Assembly (NCBI RefSeq): GCF_000424465.1
Contig: NZ_AUJY01000011.1
Location: forward strand, 156,139-220,138
DNA: 64,000 bases
DNA from: Butyrivibrio hungatei NK4A153
GTDB lineage: Bacteria > Bacillota > Clostridia > Lachnospirales > Lachnospiraceae
Reading direction: 5' to 3'
This document shows positions 8,607 through 18,131 of the stretch, piece after piece. Below the pieces are notes generated by a model that ran no database searches, was not told where the DNA came from, and saw only the letters and a list, made by a program, of their open reading frames with translations. A program made the position numbers and the translations under genes. The number at the start of each line of letters is the position of its first letter. The first letter of the stretch is position 1.

Positions 8607-9965
8607 ATGCTCACATCTTCAATTGATATATCTAAATACAAGAAAATGCAAAATGCTCCTTATTATCGCATGAGGGGCAAGGTTGTCAATGTTATCGGTC
8701 TTACTATCGAATCGGCGGGACCCGATGCGAAACTCGGCGATATCTGCCTTATTTACCCAAAGAAAAAAGACAGCGAATTTGCGATTAACATTGATGCTAA
8801 GCCTGCAATGGCTGAAGTTGTGGGATTTAAGGACAATCACGTTCAGCTTATGCCTTATGAGAATGTAAGTGGCATAGGAAACGGAAGTATCGTTGAGAAT
8901 ACGGACTCACCGCTCAGAGTAAATGTGGGCGAAGGACTTCTTGGAAAGACACTTGACGGACTTGGAAGGATTGACGGTATTTCTTACGGACATGGAACCG
9001 CACTTGAAGGCGGAGTTGCATATTCGGTTGAGAATGAACCGCCGGATCCCATGACAAGAGACCCGATTTCGGATGTTCTTCCGCTTGGCGTTAAGGCGGT
9101 TGACGGCCTTTTGACAGTCGGGAAAGGACAAAGAATCGGAATCTTTGCGGGCTCAGGTGTTGGTAAGAGTACACTCCTTGGTATGTTTGCGAGAAATACC
9201 CAGGCGGATATAAATGTTATCGCGCTTATCGGAGAGCGTGGCAGGGAGGTTAGAGAGTTCATCGAAAGAGATATGGGTGAAGAAGGTATGAAGCGCTCGA
9301 TTGTTGTCTGCGCGACTTCCGACAGGCCTGCTCTTGAGAGACTTAAGGCAGCCAAGACGGCTACTTCGATAGCTGAATATTTCAGGGATAAAGGTAAGGA
9401 TGTCCTTCTCATGATGGATTCTCTTACCCGTTTTTCAATGGCTCAGAGAGAAATAGGACTTGCGAGCGGCGAACCGCCTGTTTCAAGGGGGTATCCGCCC
9501 AGTGTATATGCTGAGATGCCTAAGCTTCTTGAGAGGGCCGGAAAGTCAAAGAAAGGCTCGATAACAGGTCTTTATACCGTTCTTGTTGACGGTGATGACA
9601 TGAACGAACCTATAACGGATACCGCGAGAGGTATTCTGGACGGGCATATAGTGCTTAACAGAAAACTTGCACAGAAGAATCATTATCCGGCTATAGATGT
9701 TCTTGCGAGTATTTCAAGATGTATGTCCGCAATCGCTGATCCGGAGCACAAGAAGGCTGCAGGAAAGCTTAAAAATGTCCTTGCCACCTATAATGACGCC
9801 GAGGATCTTATAAATATAGGCGCGTACAGAATGGGGGCAAACAAGAACATAGACTATGCGATATCCAAGATTGAAATGGTAAATGAATTTCTTTTGCAGG
9901 AGACTGATGAGAAATTCTCGTTTGAAGAGATCAGGAATCAACTTATCAATATGTTCAGATTTTGA
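8607..9965 (+). CDS. fliI: Flagellum-specific export ATPase FliI
   Basis: Hexameric F1-beta-like ATPase that drives export of flagellar components. The Walker A motif AGSGVGKST is at residues 181-189; the Walker B region is DVLLMMDSLTRF, and the family block GLASGEPPVSRGYPPS follows. 452 residues is slightly longer than average. The ribosome site before ATG 8607 is weak (GTAGGTT). Confidence 0.98.
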   Translation: MLTSSIDISKYKKMQNAPYYRMRGKVVNVIGLTIESAGPDAKLGDICLIYPKKKDSEFAINIDAKPAMAEVVGFKDNHVQLMPYENVSGIGNGSIVENTDSPLRVNVGEGLLGKTLDGLGRIDGISYGHGTALEGGVAYSVENEPPDPMTRDPISDVLPLGVKAVDGLLTVGKGQRIGIFAGSGVGKSTLLGMFARNTQADINVIALIGERGREVREFIERDMGEEGMKRSIVVCATSDRPALERLKAAKTATSIAEYFRDKGKDVLLMMDSLTRFSMAQREIGLASGEPPVSRGYPPSVYAEMPKLLERAGKSKKGSITGLYTVLVDGDDMNEPITDTARGILDGHIVLNRKLAQKNHYPAIDVLASISRCMSAIADPEHKKAAGKLKNVLATYNDAEDLINIGAYRMGANKNIDYAISKIEMVNEFLLQETDEKFSFEEIRNQLINMFRF

Positions 9966-9983
9966 TAAATCGGCGGTTTTATT

Positions 9984-10442
9984 ATGGCAAGATTTGTCTA
10001 TAAGATGCAGAGCATCCTGAATATCAAGGAAAAGACCGAAGGGCAGGTTAAGATGGAATTTGCCGCAGCCCAGGCGGAGCTTAACAAGCAGTACGATATT
10101 CTGGATGAGTATGTAAAAAGAAAAGAGAATTACCTTATCGAAGCTGAGGAGCTTAGAAACGAAGCGAGTCTGAGACTTCAGGATATATTGGATAATCAGT
10201 ATGCCACTGCTCAGATGGATGTTATGATTGCTTCCCAGTCGAGGGTAATCAAGGAATATGAAGCTGAGGTCGAAAAAGTCAGAGTAAAGCTTACAAGAGC
10301 CATTCAGGAGAGAAAAATGCAGGAGACCCTTCGCGACAGGGCTTATGCGGAGTATCTCGAGGAAGAAAAGCAGGAAGAAGCCAAAGAGAACGACCAGAGA
10401 AGTAGTTTCACATACGGACAGAGACAACAGGAGAAGAAGTAA
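9984..10442 (+). CDS. fliJ: Flagellar export chaperone FliJ
   Basis: Small coiled-coil protein (152 residues) that sits in the FliI ring like the gamma subunit of F1. The sequence is almost entirely charged helix, starts MARFVYKMQSILNIKEKTEGQ as FliJ proteins do, and ends in a polar tail. Assignment rests on the N-terminal pattern, length and position directly after fliI. Confidence 0.9.
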   Translation: MARFVYKMQSILNIKEKTEGQVKMEFAAAQAELNKQYDILDEYVKRKENYLIEAEELRNEASLRLQDILDNQYATAQMDVMIASQSRVIKEYEAEVEKVRVKLTRAIQERKMQETLRDRAYAEYLEEEKQEEAKENDQRSSFTYGQRQQEKK

Positions 10443-10444
10443 AT

Positions 10445-11392
10445 ATGGCTGATCTGGATATGCCGATGTCCCCTTTTGAGGATCAGAAGGCGGCGAAGGC
10501 AAAGCTAAAAGCTGACAAATTAGAATATAGGAAGAAACTTAAAGAACAGAGGAAAGCTGATAAGGAAAAGCTGCATGAGTTTGCCGAGAGGTCGGCGGAA
10601 CTTAGCGGAGACGATGCGGGCGGACTTGCCACCATCGTGATCACTTTTTTCATTGTTCTTATTTGGCTTGCTATAATGGCACTTCTTATAAAGTTCAACG
10701 TAGGAAATTTCGGATCCGATATCATGGCTCCGCTTATTAAGGATATTCCTGTAATTAACGCCATTTTGCCCAAGGAAGCAAGAAATGATGCGGATGCAAA
10801 GATTGATGAGCCGATTGACTTCAGCACAGAAGGAAGCGAAGCCGGCGGAATTCAGACTATCGATGAAGCTAATGCATATATAAAGAGGCTTGAGAAGGCT
10901 CTTCAGGATGAAATGAACCAGAACAGCAGCTATGCGTCCACGATAGACAGGCTTGAAGCGGAAGTGAAAAGACTTGAGCCATTCGAACAGCAGCAAAAAG
11001 AGTTCTATGAAGAGAGAGCGGCTTTTTACAACAGTATTGTCTATAACGACAATGCGCCGGATCCTGAAGAATATGCTAAGTATTTTGAGCAGATCGATCC
11101 CGATACTGCTGAGAAGATCTATGAGAAGATCAAGCGCGATGAAGGTGAAGAAGCTGCAATTAAGGCTTTTGCTACGACATATTCGGGAATGAAGGCTAAA
11201 CAGGCTGCCAAGATCTTTGATGAGATGGTTAATGAAAATCAGATCGAACTTGTTTCAAAGATTCTGGCTCAGATGAGCGTAGAAAACCGCGGAGATATTC
11301 TTGCCCAGATGAAGGAAGAAAATGCCGCAAAACTCACTCAGCTGTTGGAACCTAATGCACTTAAGAATAAATCAACCAAAGTTACGGGATGA
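10445..11392 (+). CDS. MotE/YlxF-like flagellar membrane protein
   Basis: This 315-residue protein has a short charged cytoplasmic start, one membrane helix at about residues 60-82, a linker, a coiled coil (about 140-195) and a C-terminal region with YAKYFEQIDPDTAEKIYEKI and SKILAQMSVENRGDILAQM repeats that resembles the MgtE intracellular N-domain. That architecture and the position between fliJ and fliK match YlxF of Bacillus and MotE-type proteins, which are thought to act at the cell wall around the stator. ATG 10445 begins two bases after the fliJ stop, so translation is probably coupled. Exact function is inferred. Confidence 0.75.
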   Translation: MADLDMPMSPFEDQKAAKAKLKADKLEYRKKLKEQRKADKEKLHEFAERSAELSGDDAGGLATIVITFFIVLIWLAIMALLIKFNVGNFGSDIMAPLIKDIPVINAILPKEARNDADAKIDEPIDFSTEGSEAGGIQTIDEANAYIKRLEKALQDEMNQNSSYASTIDRLEAEVKRLEPFEQQQKEFYEERAAFYNSIVYNDNAPDPEEYAKYFEQIDPDTAEKIYEKIKRDEGEEAAIKAFATTYSGMKAKQAAKIFDEMVNENQIELVSKILAQMSVENRGDILAQMKEENAAKLTQLLEPNALKNKSTKVTG

Positions 11393-11419
11393 TTTCCTAA
11401 AAATCTTTTGAATTATGTA

Positions 11420-11446
11420 TAAAGGTTTAAGATATTAAGCCGATAT
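11420..11446 (+). promoter_or_regulatory. Sigma-D (sigma-28) promoter upstream of fliK
   Basis: TAAA (11420-11423), exactly 15 bases, then GCCGATAT (11439-11446) match the flagellar sigma-28/SigD consensus. It lies in the 124-base gap before fliK, about 70 bases ahead of the start. Confidence 0.8.
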
Positions 11447-11516
11447 AATGTATGAGATGCCATGGTATCTTTATGGGATCATGCATTTCGGAAATTAAAT
11501 ACATAAGGAGGAAGCT

Positions 11517-13010
11517 ATGAGCAGTGCGGCAAACCCAATTAGTGCAGCCATGAATATTATGGCGACCGGCACTGCAGCCTCAAATGTTTCAGTCGTAACA
11601 ATGTCTGAAGGATATAGCGCGAATGTTTCAATGAACTTTGGCACTATTTTGAATCAGGCAAACGATGCGGTTACACAGCTTAATTCTGTAAATACAGCAA
11701 AAGATGTGGCTGTGTCGAAGGAAAAGACAGACTTGAATGTATCGGTGCAGAAGGAAACTGCAAGTGTCGCTACAAAGGATGTAACAAACGACAACACGGG
11801 CACGGAAAATAAGCTCGTTGATACAGACAACAAAGTGGTTGCGGAAGAAACAAATGGCAAGGAAGCCGGCGAAGAGCTGCAGGATGCCATTGCAGAAGAA
11901 GGCAAAAAGTTGATCACCAGGATTGCAGAAGAGCTTGACGTATCTGAGGAAGATATCGTGAATGCTATGCAGGCACTGGGAATTACGGCGGTGGACCTGT
12001 TTAAACCTGAAAATCTTATACAGCTTATTTCTACTGTAGGAGGACAGGAACAGGCAGTAAATCTTATCACAGACTCAGACCTCTATACATCATTGCAGGA
12101 CCTCATGGAGGATGCGGATGGTATGAGAAGCGAACTTATGAATGAGTTTGGCTTAACTGAGGAAGATTTTGAAACCGTTGTCAGCAACATGCATGAGGAA
12201 TTTTCTCAAGTAACGGAAAAAGATGCACAGCCTAAGGCAGAAGCAGAGCCTTTGATCGAAATTAACGATCTTAGACCTGAAAAAGCAGTAAGGGAACCTA
12301 TAGATAAGGAAATCCACAAGGATGTTCAAAAAGAGGTTTCTGTAGACAGAGCTGATGTATTCAAGGATGAATTCAAACCCGTTGAAAATTCCAACAACAC
12401 AACAAAAAACAACAATCAGTCAGGAAACTATGATCACGGATCACAGGGAACAACCGTATTTAATCAATTCCTTAACGGAGTTACGGATGCGATAAACGGT
12501 TCGACGGCGGCTGAAGAGATGCTTGCATATACCGACAGAGCTCAGATGGAGAACATCGTGAGACAGATCACGGAAAAGATAACAGTTTCTGCAAGCGAAG
12601 ATGTGACCAAGATGGAACTTCAGCTTCATCCGGCAAGTCTCGGTAATGTAAATATCCTTCTTACAAGCGGTAAGGACGGTATTATTGCAAGATTCACGGC
12701 ACAGAACGAGATTGTAAAAGAAGCGGTTGAAAGCCAGATGATCCAGCTTCAGCAGAAATTTGAAGCACAGGGCATTAAAGTTAATTCCATAGAAGTTACC
12801 GTTTCCAGTCACGCGTTTGAAGAGAATCTTCAGCAGCAGGGCGGAAGCGAAGGAAATAACGAACAGGCTTCAAAGGGCAGAAAAGGACTTCGCAGGATCA
12901 ATCTGATGGATGCAGATGATATTGCAAGCGAAACGGATATGGACGAAGCCGAGAGATTATCGGCACAGATGATGGCTATGAGCGGAAACACTGTTGATTT
13001 CAGTGCGTAA
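11517..13010 (+). CDS. fliK: Flagellar hook-length control protein FliK
   Basis: Exported ruler that measures the hook and switches the export gate to late substrates. The 497-residue product has a long low-complexity, Asn/Asp/Glu/Lys-rich N-terminal part and a C-terminal Flg_hook domain (about residues 360-445) with the block MELQLHPASLGNVNILL and GIIARFTAQNEIVKEAV. The large N-terminal part may fit the long hook protein downstream. An AAGGAGG site precedes ATG 11517, and a sigma-D type promoter lies upstream. Confidence 0.93.
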   Translation: MSSAANPISAAMNIMATGTAASNVSVVTMSEGYSANVSMNFGTILNQANDAVTQLNSVNTAKDVAVSKEKTDLNVSVQKETASVATKDVTNDNTGTENKLVDTDNKVVAEETNGKEAGEELQDAIAEEGKKLITRIAEELDVSEEDIVNAMQALGITAVDLFKPENLIQLISTVGGQEQAVNLITDSDLYTSLQDLMEDADGMRSELMNEFGLTEEDFETVVSNMHEEFSQVTEKDAQPKAEAEPLIEINDLRPEKAVREPIDKEIHKDVQKEVSVDRADVFKDEFKPVENSNNTTKNNNQSGNYDHGSQGTTVFNQFLNGVTDAINGSTAAEEMLAYTDRAQMENIVRQITEKITVSASEDVTKMELQLHPASLGNVNILLTSGKDGIIARFTAQNEIVKEAVESQMIQLQQKFEAQGIKVNSIEVTVSSHAFEENLQQQGGSEGNNEQASKGRKGLRRINLMDADDIASETDMDEAERLSAQMMAMSGNTVDFSA

Positions 13011-13031
13011 GCCGGCCGGAAAGAGGTTATT

Positions 13032-13715
13032 ATGGCAGATGTAAATTCTGTTACTGCAATAGTTAAAGACGGCAAGATTGAGAACGCTTCAAATAAAACC
13101 GAGTCGAAAGAAAAAAATACACAGGCTAAGGGCTACGACAAGGATTCTTTTCTTAAGATCCTTGTCGCCCAGATGAAATATCAGGATCCCATGGAGCCTA
13201 CTTCAAATACTGAGTACATTTCACAGTACGCTACATTCACTCAGGTTGAGCAGATGAACAACATGGCTAACGCTATGAGCCTTTCAAGAGCATCTGAGAT
13301 GGTTGGAAAGACTGTTACAATAACTCAGACCAATCCTGAAACCGGAACTAAATCTGAGGTTCAGGGTGTTGTAGACTTTGTTACCTACAGCGGAAATAAG
13401 GCATTTCTTAACATTAACGGAACTAACTATAATGTTGACGATGTTACTCAGATACTTGGTGAAGACTATGAGAATGCACTTAATACAGTGAAGGATTTCC
13501 AGGAGAATATTGATAAGCTTCCTGATAATATTTCGCTTGTGACTCTTGAGGAGCACGAAAAGACAATCGATTCTATGTATGACTATTACATGAACATGGA
13601 TGAAAAAGCGAAAAGGCTTATGGATAAAGACTATGTAACTTCGCTTCTTCAGTATGTAAATAGAATTGATGATCTTAATAATAGTGAACATCGAACATTT
13701 AATAAAGATAAGTAA
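13032..13715 (+). CDS. flgD: Flagellar hook assembly protein FlgD
   Basis: Hook-capping scaffold needed for polymerisation of FlgE. The 227-residue product has the diagnostic N-terminal block KDSFLKILVAQMKYQDPMEP with TEYISQYATFTQVEQMNNM. The C-terminus (after about residue 140) is unusual: an acidic helical extension where many FlgD proteins have a beta-sandwich. It lies between fliK and the small flagellar operon gene. Confidence 0.94.
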   Translation: MADVNSVTAIVKDGKIENASNKTESKEKNTQAKGYDKDSFLKILVAQMKYQDPMEPTSNTEYISQYATFTQVEQMNNMANAMSLSRASEMVGKTVTITQTNPETGTKSEVQGVVDFVTYSGNKAFLNINGTNYNVDDVTQILGEDYENALNTVKDFQENIDKLPDNISLVTLEEHEKTIDSMYDYYMNMDEKAKRLMDKDYVTSLLQYVNRIDDLNNSEHRTFNKDK

Positions 13716-13739
13716 ACAAATGCATAGGAGGTATAAGCT

Positions 13740-14165
13740 ATGACAATGGATGGTCGTCAGTTTATGTCCATCGGGCAGGTGCAGGACCAATATTTAAACG
13801 GTACTGTACCAAAAACGGATAAGAACAAACAAAATATTCCAACAGGTGAAAATTCTTTTGCATCTGTTCTAAACAAAATCCAAGAGTCTGCCGATAATAA
13901 TATCAGCACGGAGAATCTTAGATTTTCTAAGCATGCCGTAAACAGACTCAGCGACAGAAACATTGAGCTTTCTGAGGAACAGATGCAGAGACTTAACCGT
14001 GGAAAAGCTGAGGCCGGTGAAAAGGGAATTAAAGAGTCACTTATTCTGGTTGACCAGCTTGCTTTTATAGTGAACGTTCCCAATAACATGGTCGTTACAG
14101 CCATGGATCAGACAGAAAACAAAAACAATGTTTTCACAAACATAGACGGTGCAGTGATCGTATGA
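13740..14165 (+). CDS. Flagellar operon protein of the TIGR02530 type
   Basis: Small protein of 141 residues found between flgD and flgE in many Firmicutes. Recognised from LRFSKHAVNRLSDRNIELS and the conserved end LAFIVNVPNNMVVTAMD. The N-terminal 45 residues are polar and variable. Its role is unknown; the position suggests hook assembly or control. The start has a perfect AGGAGGT site. Confidence 0.85.
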   Translation: MTMDGRQFMSIGQVQDQYLNGTVPKTDKNKQNIPTGENSFASVLNKIQESADNNISTENLRFSKHAVNRLSDRNIELSEEQMQRLNRGKAEAGEKGIKESLILVDQLAFIVNVPNNMVVTAMDQTENKNNVFTNIDGAVIV

Positions 14166-14323
14166 TTGGACCGAAGCGGCAGACAGGCCCGAAGTGCCCT
14201 GCCGTCAGGAAATCTTAACTTCCCGACCGACAGAAGGAAGTTCTTTGACGAAAATCACGACGCATCCGTCCAAAATCAATCTATTTATTTTATTTCTTTT
14301 TTTATGATGGAGGACTTTGCCTT
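14166..14323 (+). other. Structured leader upstream of flgE
   Basis: This 158-base gap is richer in G and C than other gaps nearby and can fold into at least two hairpins: CGGCAG (14177-14182) with CTGCCG (14199-14204), enclosing GGC/GCC, and AACTTCC (14217-14223) with GGAAGTT (14236-14242). Neither is followed by a T-tract, so they do not look like terminators. A GGAGG ribosome site precedes flgE. Function unknown. Confidence 0.5.
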
Positions 14324-17300
14324 ATGATGAGATCTCTTTACTCCGGTGTTGCCGGACTTAAGACACACCAGACCAAAATGGACGTTATCGGTAACAACAT
14401 CGCTAACGTAAACACAACTTCTTACAAATCTCAGTCAATCACATTTTCTGATCTTATGTATCAGACAACACAGACAGCTTCAGGAGCAACAGAGACAAAG
14501 GGTGGTATCAACCCTCGTCAGATTGGTCTTGGTACTAAGTCGGGAGCTATAAATACAGCAATTACATCTCAGGGAACAACACAGACTACAAATAACCCTT
14601 TTGATATCATGATCACAGGTAAGTCTTTCTTTGTTGTAAATAACGGTGTTGAGAACCTCTATACAAGAGACGGATCATTTTATGTTGACGGTGCGGGAAA
14701 CCTTGCAATGCAGTCAAATGGATATCTCGTTCAGGGATGGGCTGCAAAAGAAGACAGAGAGACCGGTGAAATTACAGTAAATAGGAATGGCGGACTTTCA
14801 AGTCTTCAGATCATGAGTCCCGCTAACTTTACATATGCACCTGCTTCAACTACAGCTGCTGTTTTCCAGGGAAATATTGATGACAATGATTCAAATGTAA
14901 ATTCAGCAGACGGAAAGACAATTACACTTGAGTTCTATGACAATAAGGGATATCTGTATACAGGAAAGTTTACACTTAAGAATACAGATGATCCGGATCT
15001 CTTTGCATTGTCACTTACAGATATTATTGATTCCAACGGAAAAACAATAAATGATAACAAAGATAAAGTGGATCTTATGAGCCAGATTACATTCGGTAAT
15101 GTTTCCGGTAACAGCAGAACTATAAAAAATGATGCTCTTCGCGGATTCTCTATCGAGGCAACTACAGATTCAAACTTTATCAATATTATTAAAAGTGATG
15201 GGGACGTCAAGTATCCAAGTGTAAGCGCAACAGGAAATCTTATTGATCTTTATAATAATGGGCTTCTTGAAAGTGCATATGGACTTAGCAGAACTTCACT
15301 TGAGAATAGATATACCAAAGAGGGCTTTGCGAATGCAACATATCAGATTGGTGCAAATGGTGTTCTTTCAGTAACATATCCCACAGTAGATGTTGCGGAA
15401 GGTATATATTCAGGTGATTTTGATAATAATAAGATAGATTTTACAACACCGAACAGTGATAATTATTTTATAAATGAGCAAACACAGGAAGCTTACAAAG
15501 TTCCTGATGAGAATTTGAAGGATAATGTTCAGAGAATTTCAGGATTGCTCAAAGATGTATTCGGAAAGACTGATTTGAGTAGCTATAGTGGCTTTAAATA
15601 TGCAGGCGGTAATCTTTCGTTATATGAGAAGTTCACATATCTTAAGGATGAAACTGTTTTGACAGAGTCATTCGAAGATAAAGGAAAAGTTTCACCCAAC
15701 CTGGTTTCAAGAGATTTTGGGCAGTTCGCCGGACTTACTGACGCAGTAACTGACTATATTAACGGTGGCGGATCTTACGATAAGCTTAAATATACATATA
15801 AATCTGACGGAACACTTACAATTACTCAGAGCGTAAATGTCGATAAAGAAAAAGAAATAGATACTCAAAATACACAATTTGGCGAGCTTGATGAAGACAA
15901 AAAAACTGCATTTAAAAATGCAATTGAAAATATGCTTGCTAAGTTTGATGGGGCAAATTATAGCTTTGGCTCCCAGTATTCAAGTGAGATTGGTTATAAA
16001 GTTATTGAAGAAATTGCAGGTTCAACTGCAGATTCAGCAAACGAAGAAGGAAGAACATTTACTCAGGATCAGATTGATGCTGCGAAAGCAATTAAGAGTG
16101 TAATTGATACTCAATATGACGCAATTGATACTAATGATAAAGCTAAAGCTAAACCAGACTCATTTAAATTGGTTGATATAAGTGGCGATGGCGGACTTAT
16201 CGTAAAATATACTTCAGCAGAAACAAAAGACGGAAATTTCCCTAATGCCGATTCAAACAGAAATACTAATTATAAGCGCAACGCAAAAGAAGTTCTTTCT
16301 GCCAATGATTATAAAAACGGCTATACGATTAACGGATCTGCACCTGCATATGTATTTAAGAACAGAGATGACTACGGAAAGTCATATTATGTTGCCAATG
16401 ATCTGCTTTCAAGAGCATTTAAAGGAAACAATCAGGATGTTATTGATTTTATAAAGAATGTATTCCCTGATGATACACAGAATATGACATTTGATTCTAA
16501 TGCAGAATATAAAATGAGTATTTCACAAAAAGGTGAGCTTACGCTCAGTCATGATGTGAAAGATTCAACAAATTTCCCGGTTCAGACAGCTGCGACAGGA
16601 TTTAAGGCAGAGAGAAATGATGATGGAACATATAAGTATACATCAACATCAGCATATAAGAACGTACCTGTAAAGGGGAAAATTTCAGATCTTCTTTCCG
16701 TATCGGAGGATAGCCCTCAGAAAGAGCTTCTTTCTAAAGTATACGGAATCAGTGATGAAGCCGCAGATGCATACGGGCTTGACGGTACATATGAGATTAT
16801 CACAGCAGAGGGTACTGACAAAGGTAAGATTAACCTTACAATAGGTAACCGTACAATCCAGATTGCATTTGATCCTGCGACCGGAGCAATTGTTTCGGCA
16901 GATGGAAATTCATTGGACAAGAAAGCTAATATTACATTCGGACTTAACGGACAGGCTACAGCAGGATTGGAAGCTTTTGGATTCCAGGCTTCTCCTACAA
17001 ATGCAGCTGAACTTGAGAGAAATCATACAATTTCTGTTGATTTTTCAACACTTTCAAATTACAACACAAGTAAGTCTTCAACAATTACAGCCAGCAAGGG
17101 TGATATGAAGTCACTTAACACAGGACGTGCGGTTGGTGAGATGAACGGTGTAAATGTAAGTGATAACGGCATGATTTATGCAAACTATTCAAACGGCCAG
17201 ACAAAGCTTTTGGGACAGATCGCATCTGCAGAGTTTGCTAATGCATCGGGTCTTTCAAAGCAGGGTGATAACCTCTATGCATCAACTCTTAACTCAGGTG

Positions 17301-17488
17301 ATGCTACAATTCAGGATATCACAACTGACGGTGGCTACATGAGCACGGGTGTTTTGGAGATGTCAAACGTAGACCTCTCAGCACAGTTTACCGAGATGAT
17401 CACAACACAGCGTGGATTCCAGGCTAACAGCCGTATCATCACAGTATCTGATACACTCCTTGAGGAACTTACAAACCTTAAGAGATAA
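14324..17488 (+). CDS. flgE: Flagellar hook protein FlgE, very long form
   Basis: Hook subunit. The N-terminus (MMRSLYSGVAGLKTHQTKMD and IGNNIANVNTTSYKSQSITF) and the C-terminus (GVLEMSNVDLSAQFTEMITT and RGFQANSRIITVSDTLLEEL) are textbook FlgE. At 1054 residues it is more than twice the usual length of about 400. The extra sequence is central (roughly residues 250-880), rich in Asn, Asp, Thr, Ser and Lys, and would form surface-exposed domains of the hook. The reading frame is continuous, so it is an expanded gene rather than a frameshift. The central part uses visibly more AT-rich codons than the ends. A 14-bp hairpin terminator follows. Confidence 0.95.
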   Translation: MMRSLYSGVAGLKTHQTKMDVIGNNIANVNTTSYKSQSITFSDLMYQTTQTASGATETKGGINPRQIGLGTKSGAINTAITSQGTTQTTNNPFDIMITGKSFFVVNNGVENLYTRDGSFYVDGAGNLAMQSNGYLVQGWAAKEDRETGEITVNRNGGLSSLQIMSPANFTYAPASTTAAVFQGNIDDNDSNVNSADGKTITLEFYDNKGYLYTGKFTLKNTDDPDLFALSLTDIIDSNGKTINDNKDKVDLMSQITFGNVSGNSRTIKNDALRGFSIEATTDSNFINIIKSDGDVKYPSVSATGNLIDLYNNGLLESAYGLSRTSLENRYTKEGFANATYQIGANGVLSVTYPTVDVAEGIYSGDFDNNKIDFTTPNSDNYFINEQTQEAYKVPDENLKDNVQRISGLLKDVFGKTDLSSYSGFKYAGGNLSLYEKFTYLKDETVLTESFEDKGKVSPNLVSRDFGQFAGLTDAVTDYINGGGSYDKLKYTYKSDGTLTITQSVNVDKEKEIDTQNTQFGELDEDKKTAFKNAIENMLAKFDGANYSFGSQYSSEIGYKVIEEIAGSTADSANEEGRTFTQDQIDAAKAIKSVIDTQYDAIDTNDKAKAKPDSFKLVDISGDGGLIVKYTSAETKDGNFPNADSNRNTNYKRNAKEVLSANDYKNGYTINGSAPAYVFKNRDDYGKSYYVANDLLSRAFKGNNQDVIDFIKNVFPDDTQNMTFDSNAEYKMSISQKGELTLSHDVKDSTNFPVQTAATGFKAERNDDGTYKYTSTSAYKNVPVKGKISDLLSVSEDSPQKELLSKVYGISDEAADAYGLDGTYEIITAEGTDKGKINLTIGNRTIQIAFDPATGAIVSADGNSLDKKANITFGLNGQATAGLEAFGFQASPTNAAELERNHTISVDFSTLSNYNTSKSSTITASKGDMKSLNTGRAVGEMNGVNVSDNGMIYANYSNGQTKLLGQIASAEFANASGLSKQGDNLYASTLNSGDATIQDITTDGGYMSTGVLEMSNVDLSAQFTEMITTQRGFQANSRIITVSDTLLEELTNLKR

Positions 17489-17521
17489 TAATCTGTAACA
17501 TATACAATTAAATCATAAGGC

Positions 17522-17559
17522 AATCGCCCACATCCGGTCGGGGATGTGGGCGATTTATT
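17522..17559 (+). terminator. Strong hairpin terminator between convergent flgE and the recombinase gene
   Basis: A perfect 14-bp stem (17522-17535 with 17542-17555) with a 6-base loop is followed by TTTATTC. It lies between two genes that point towards each other, so it could stop transcripts from both sides. It appears to end the first flagellar block. Confidence 0.85.
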
Positions 17560-17561
17560 CA

Positions 17562-18131
17562 TTATACTAGTTCGACATGGTTCTGGAGTGCTTCTTCCAT
17601 TTCACGGGCGTCTACACCGAGATATCTCTTTGTAATGTCAGGAGAAGAGTGCTGGAAAAATTCCATAACGAGAACGATATTATAGCCATTGGATTCATAT
17701 AAGCGCATGCCACAGTATTTCCTAAAACTATGTGTCGATACGTTTTCGTAGCCGAGATATTCACAGACTTTGCGAAGATATTTCTGGACGGCTCTTTCGC
17801 TAATGTTAAATATAAGATCTTCATTTTTGGTGTTATTTTCGGCAATATAATTTTTCAGATGTTTATAATATTCTTCAGAAATGGTCTTATACCGCTTTTT
17901 CTTTGTTTTCATTTCAACAATATTTATCTTATGGACATTTCCTGCAGCAATAAAGCTTGAAGGCTTCAACGCAAGGATATCCTCAATACGGATTCCGAGA
18001 TTGGCCTCCGCGATTAGAATCTCGGCAATTCTGGGATTGGCCCTGAATTGCTTGGAAGCTCCGGTTCTCATTGTTTCAATTATTTCAGTGTATTGTTCTC
18101 TCGTAATCGGTACGGTAGCGTATTGTCCCAT
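17562..18131 (-). CDS. Minimal tyrosine site-specific recombinase (integrase family)
   Basis: A 189-residue protein that consists only of the catalytic domain of the lambda-integrase/XerC family. All catalytic positions can be seen: R48 in NLGIRIEDILALK, a beta-hairpin lysine near 75-77, H134-x-x-R137 in STHSFRKYCG, H161 in FFQHSSPDITKRY, and the nucleophile Y170. The N-terminal core-binding domain is missing. It is the only minus-strand gene I find within the flagellar cluster and diverges from the coiled-coil gene at 18438. Its ATG overlaps the stop of a small upstream ORF (TAATG), and AAGGA lies 8 bases upstream. Targets are unknown. Confidence 0.85.
   Translation of the reverse strand: MGQYATVPITREQYTEIIETMRTGASKQFRANPRIAEILIAEANLGIRIEDILALKPSSFIAAGNVHKINIVEMKTKKKRYKTISEEYYKHLKNYIAENNTKNEDLIFNISERAVQKYLRKVCEYLGYENVSTHSFRKYCGMRLYESNGYNIVLVMEFFQHSSPDITKRYLGVDAREMEEALQNHVELV

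Noticed and set aside
9714..10502. 262-codon minus-strand frame across fliI and fliJ
   Set aside because: It covers parts of two genes and the gap between them on the opposite strand. The Leu/Ser/Phe-rich product shows no family pattern.
14324..17488. flgE as two fused or frameshifted genes
   Set aside because: The frame is open throughout, with one conserved N-terminus and one conserved C-terminus of FlgE; no second start signal or domain boundary of another known protein is visible.
17522..17555. 14-bp hairpin as an integrase attachment site
   Set aside because: It has the form and position of a terminator between convergent genes, and no second copy is visible on the other side of the module.
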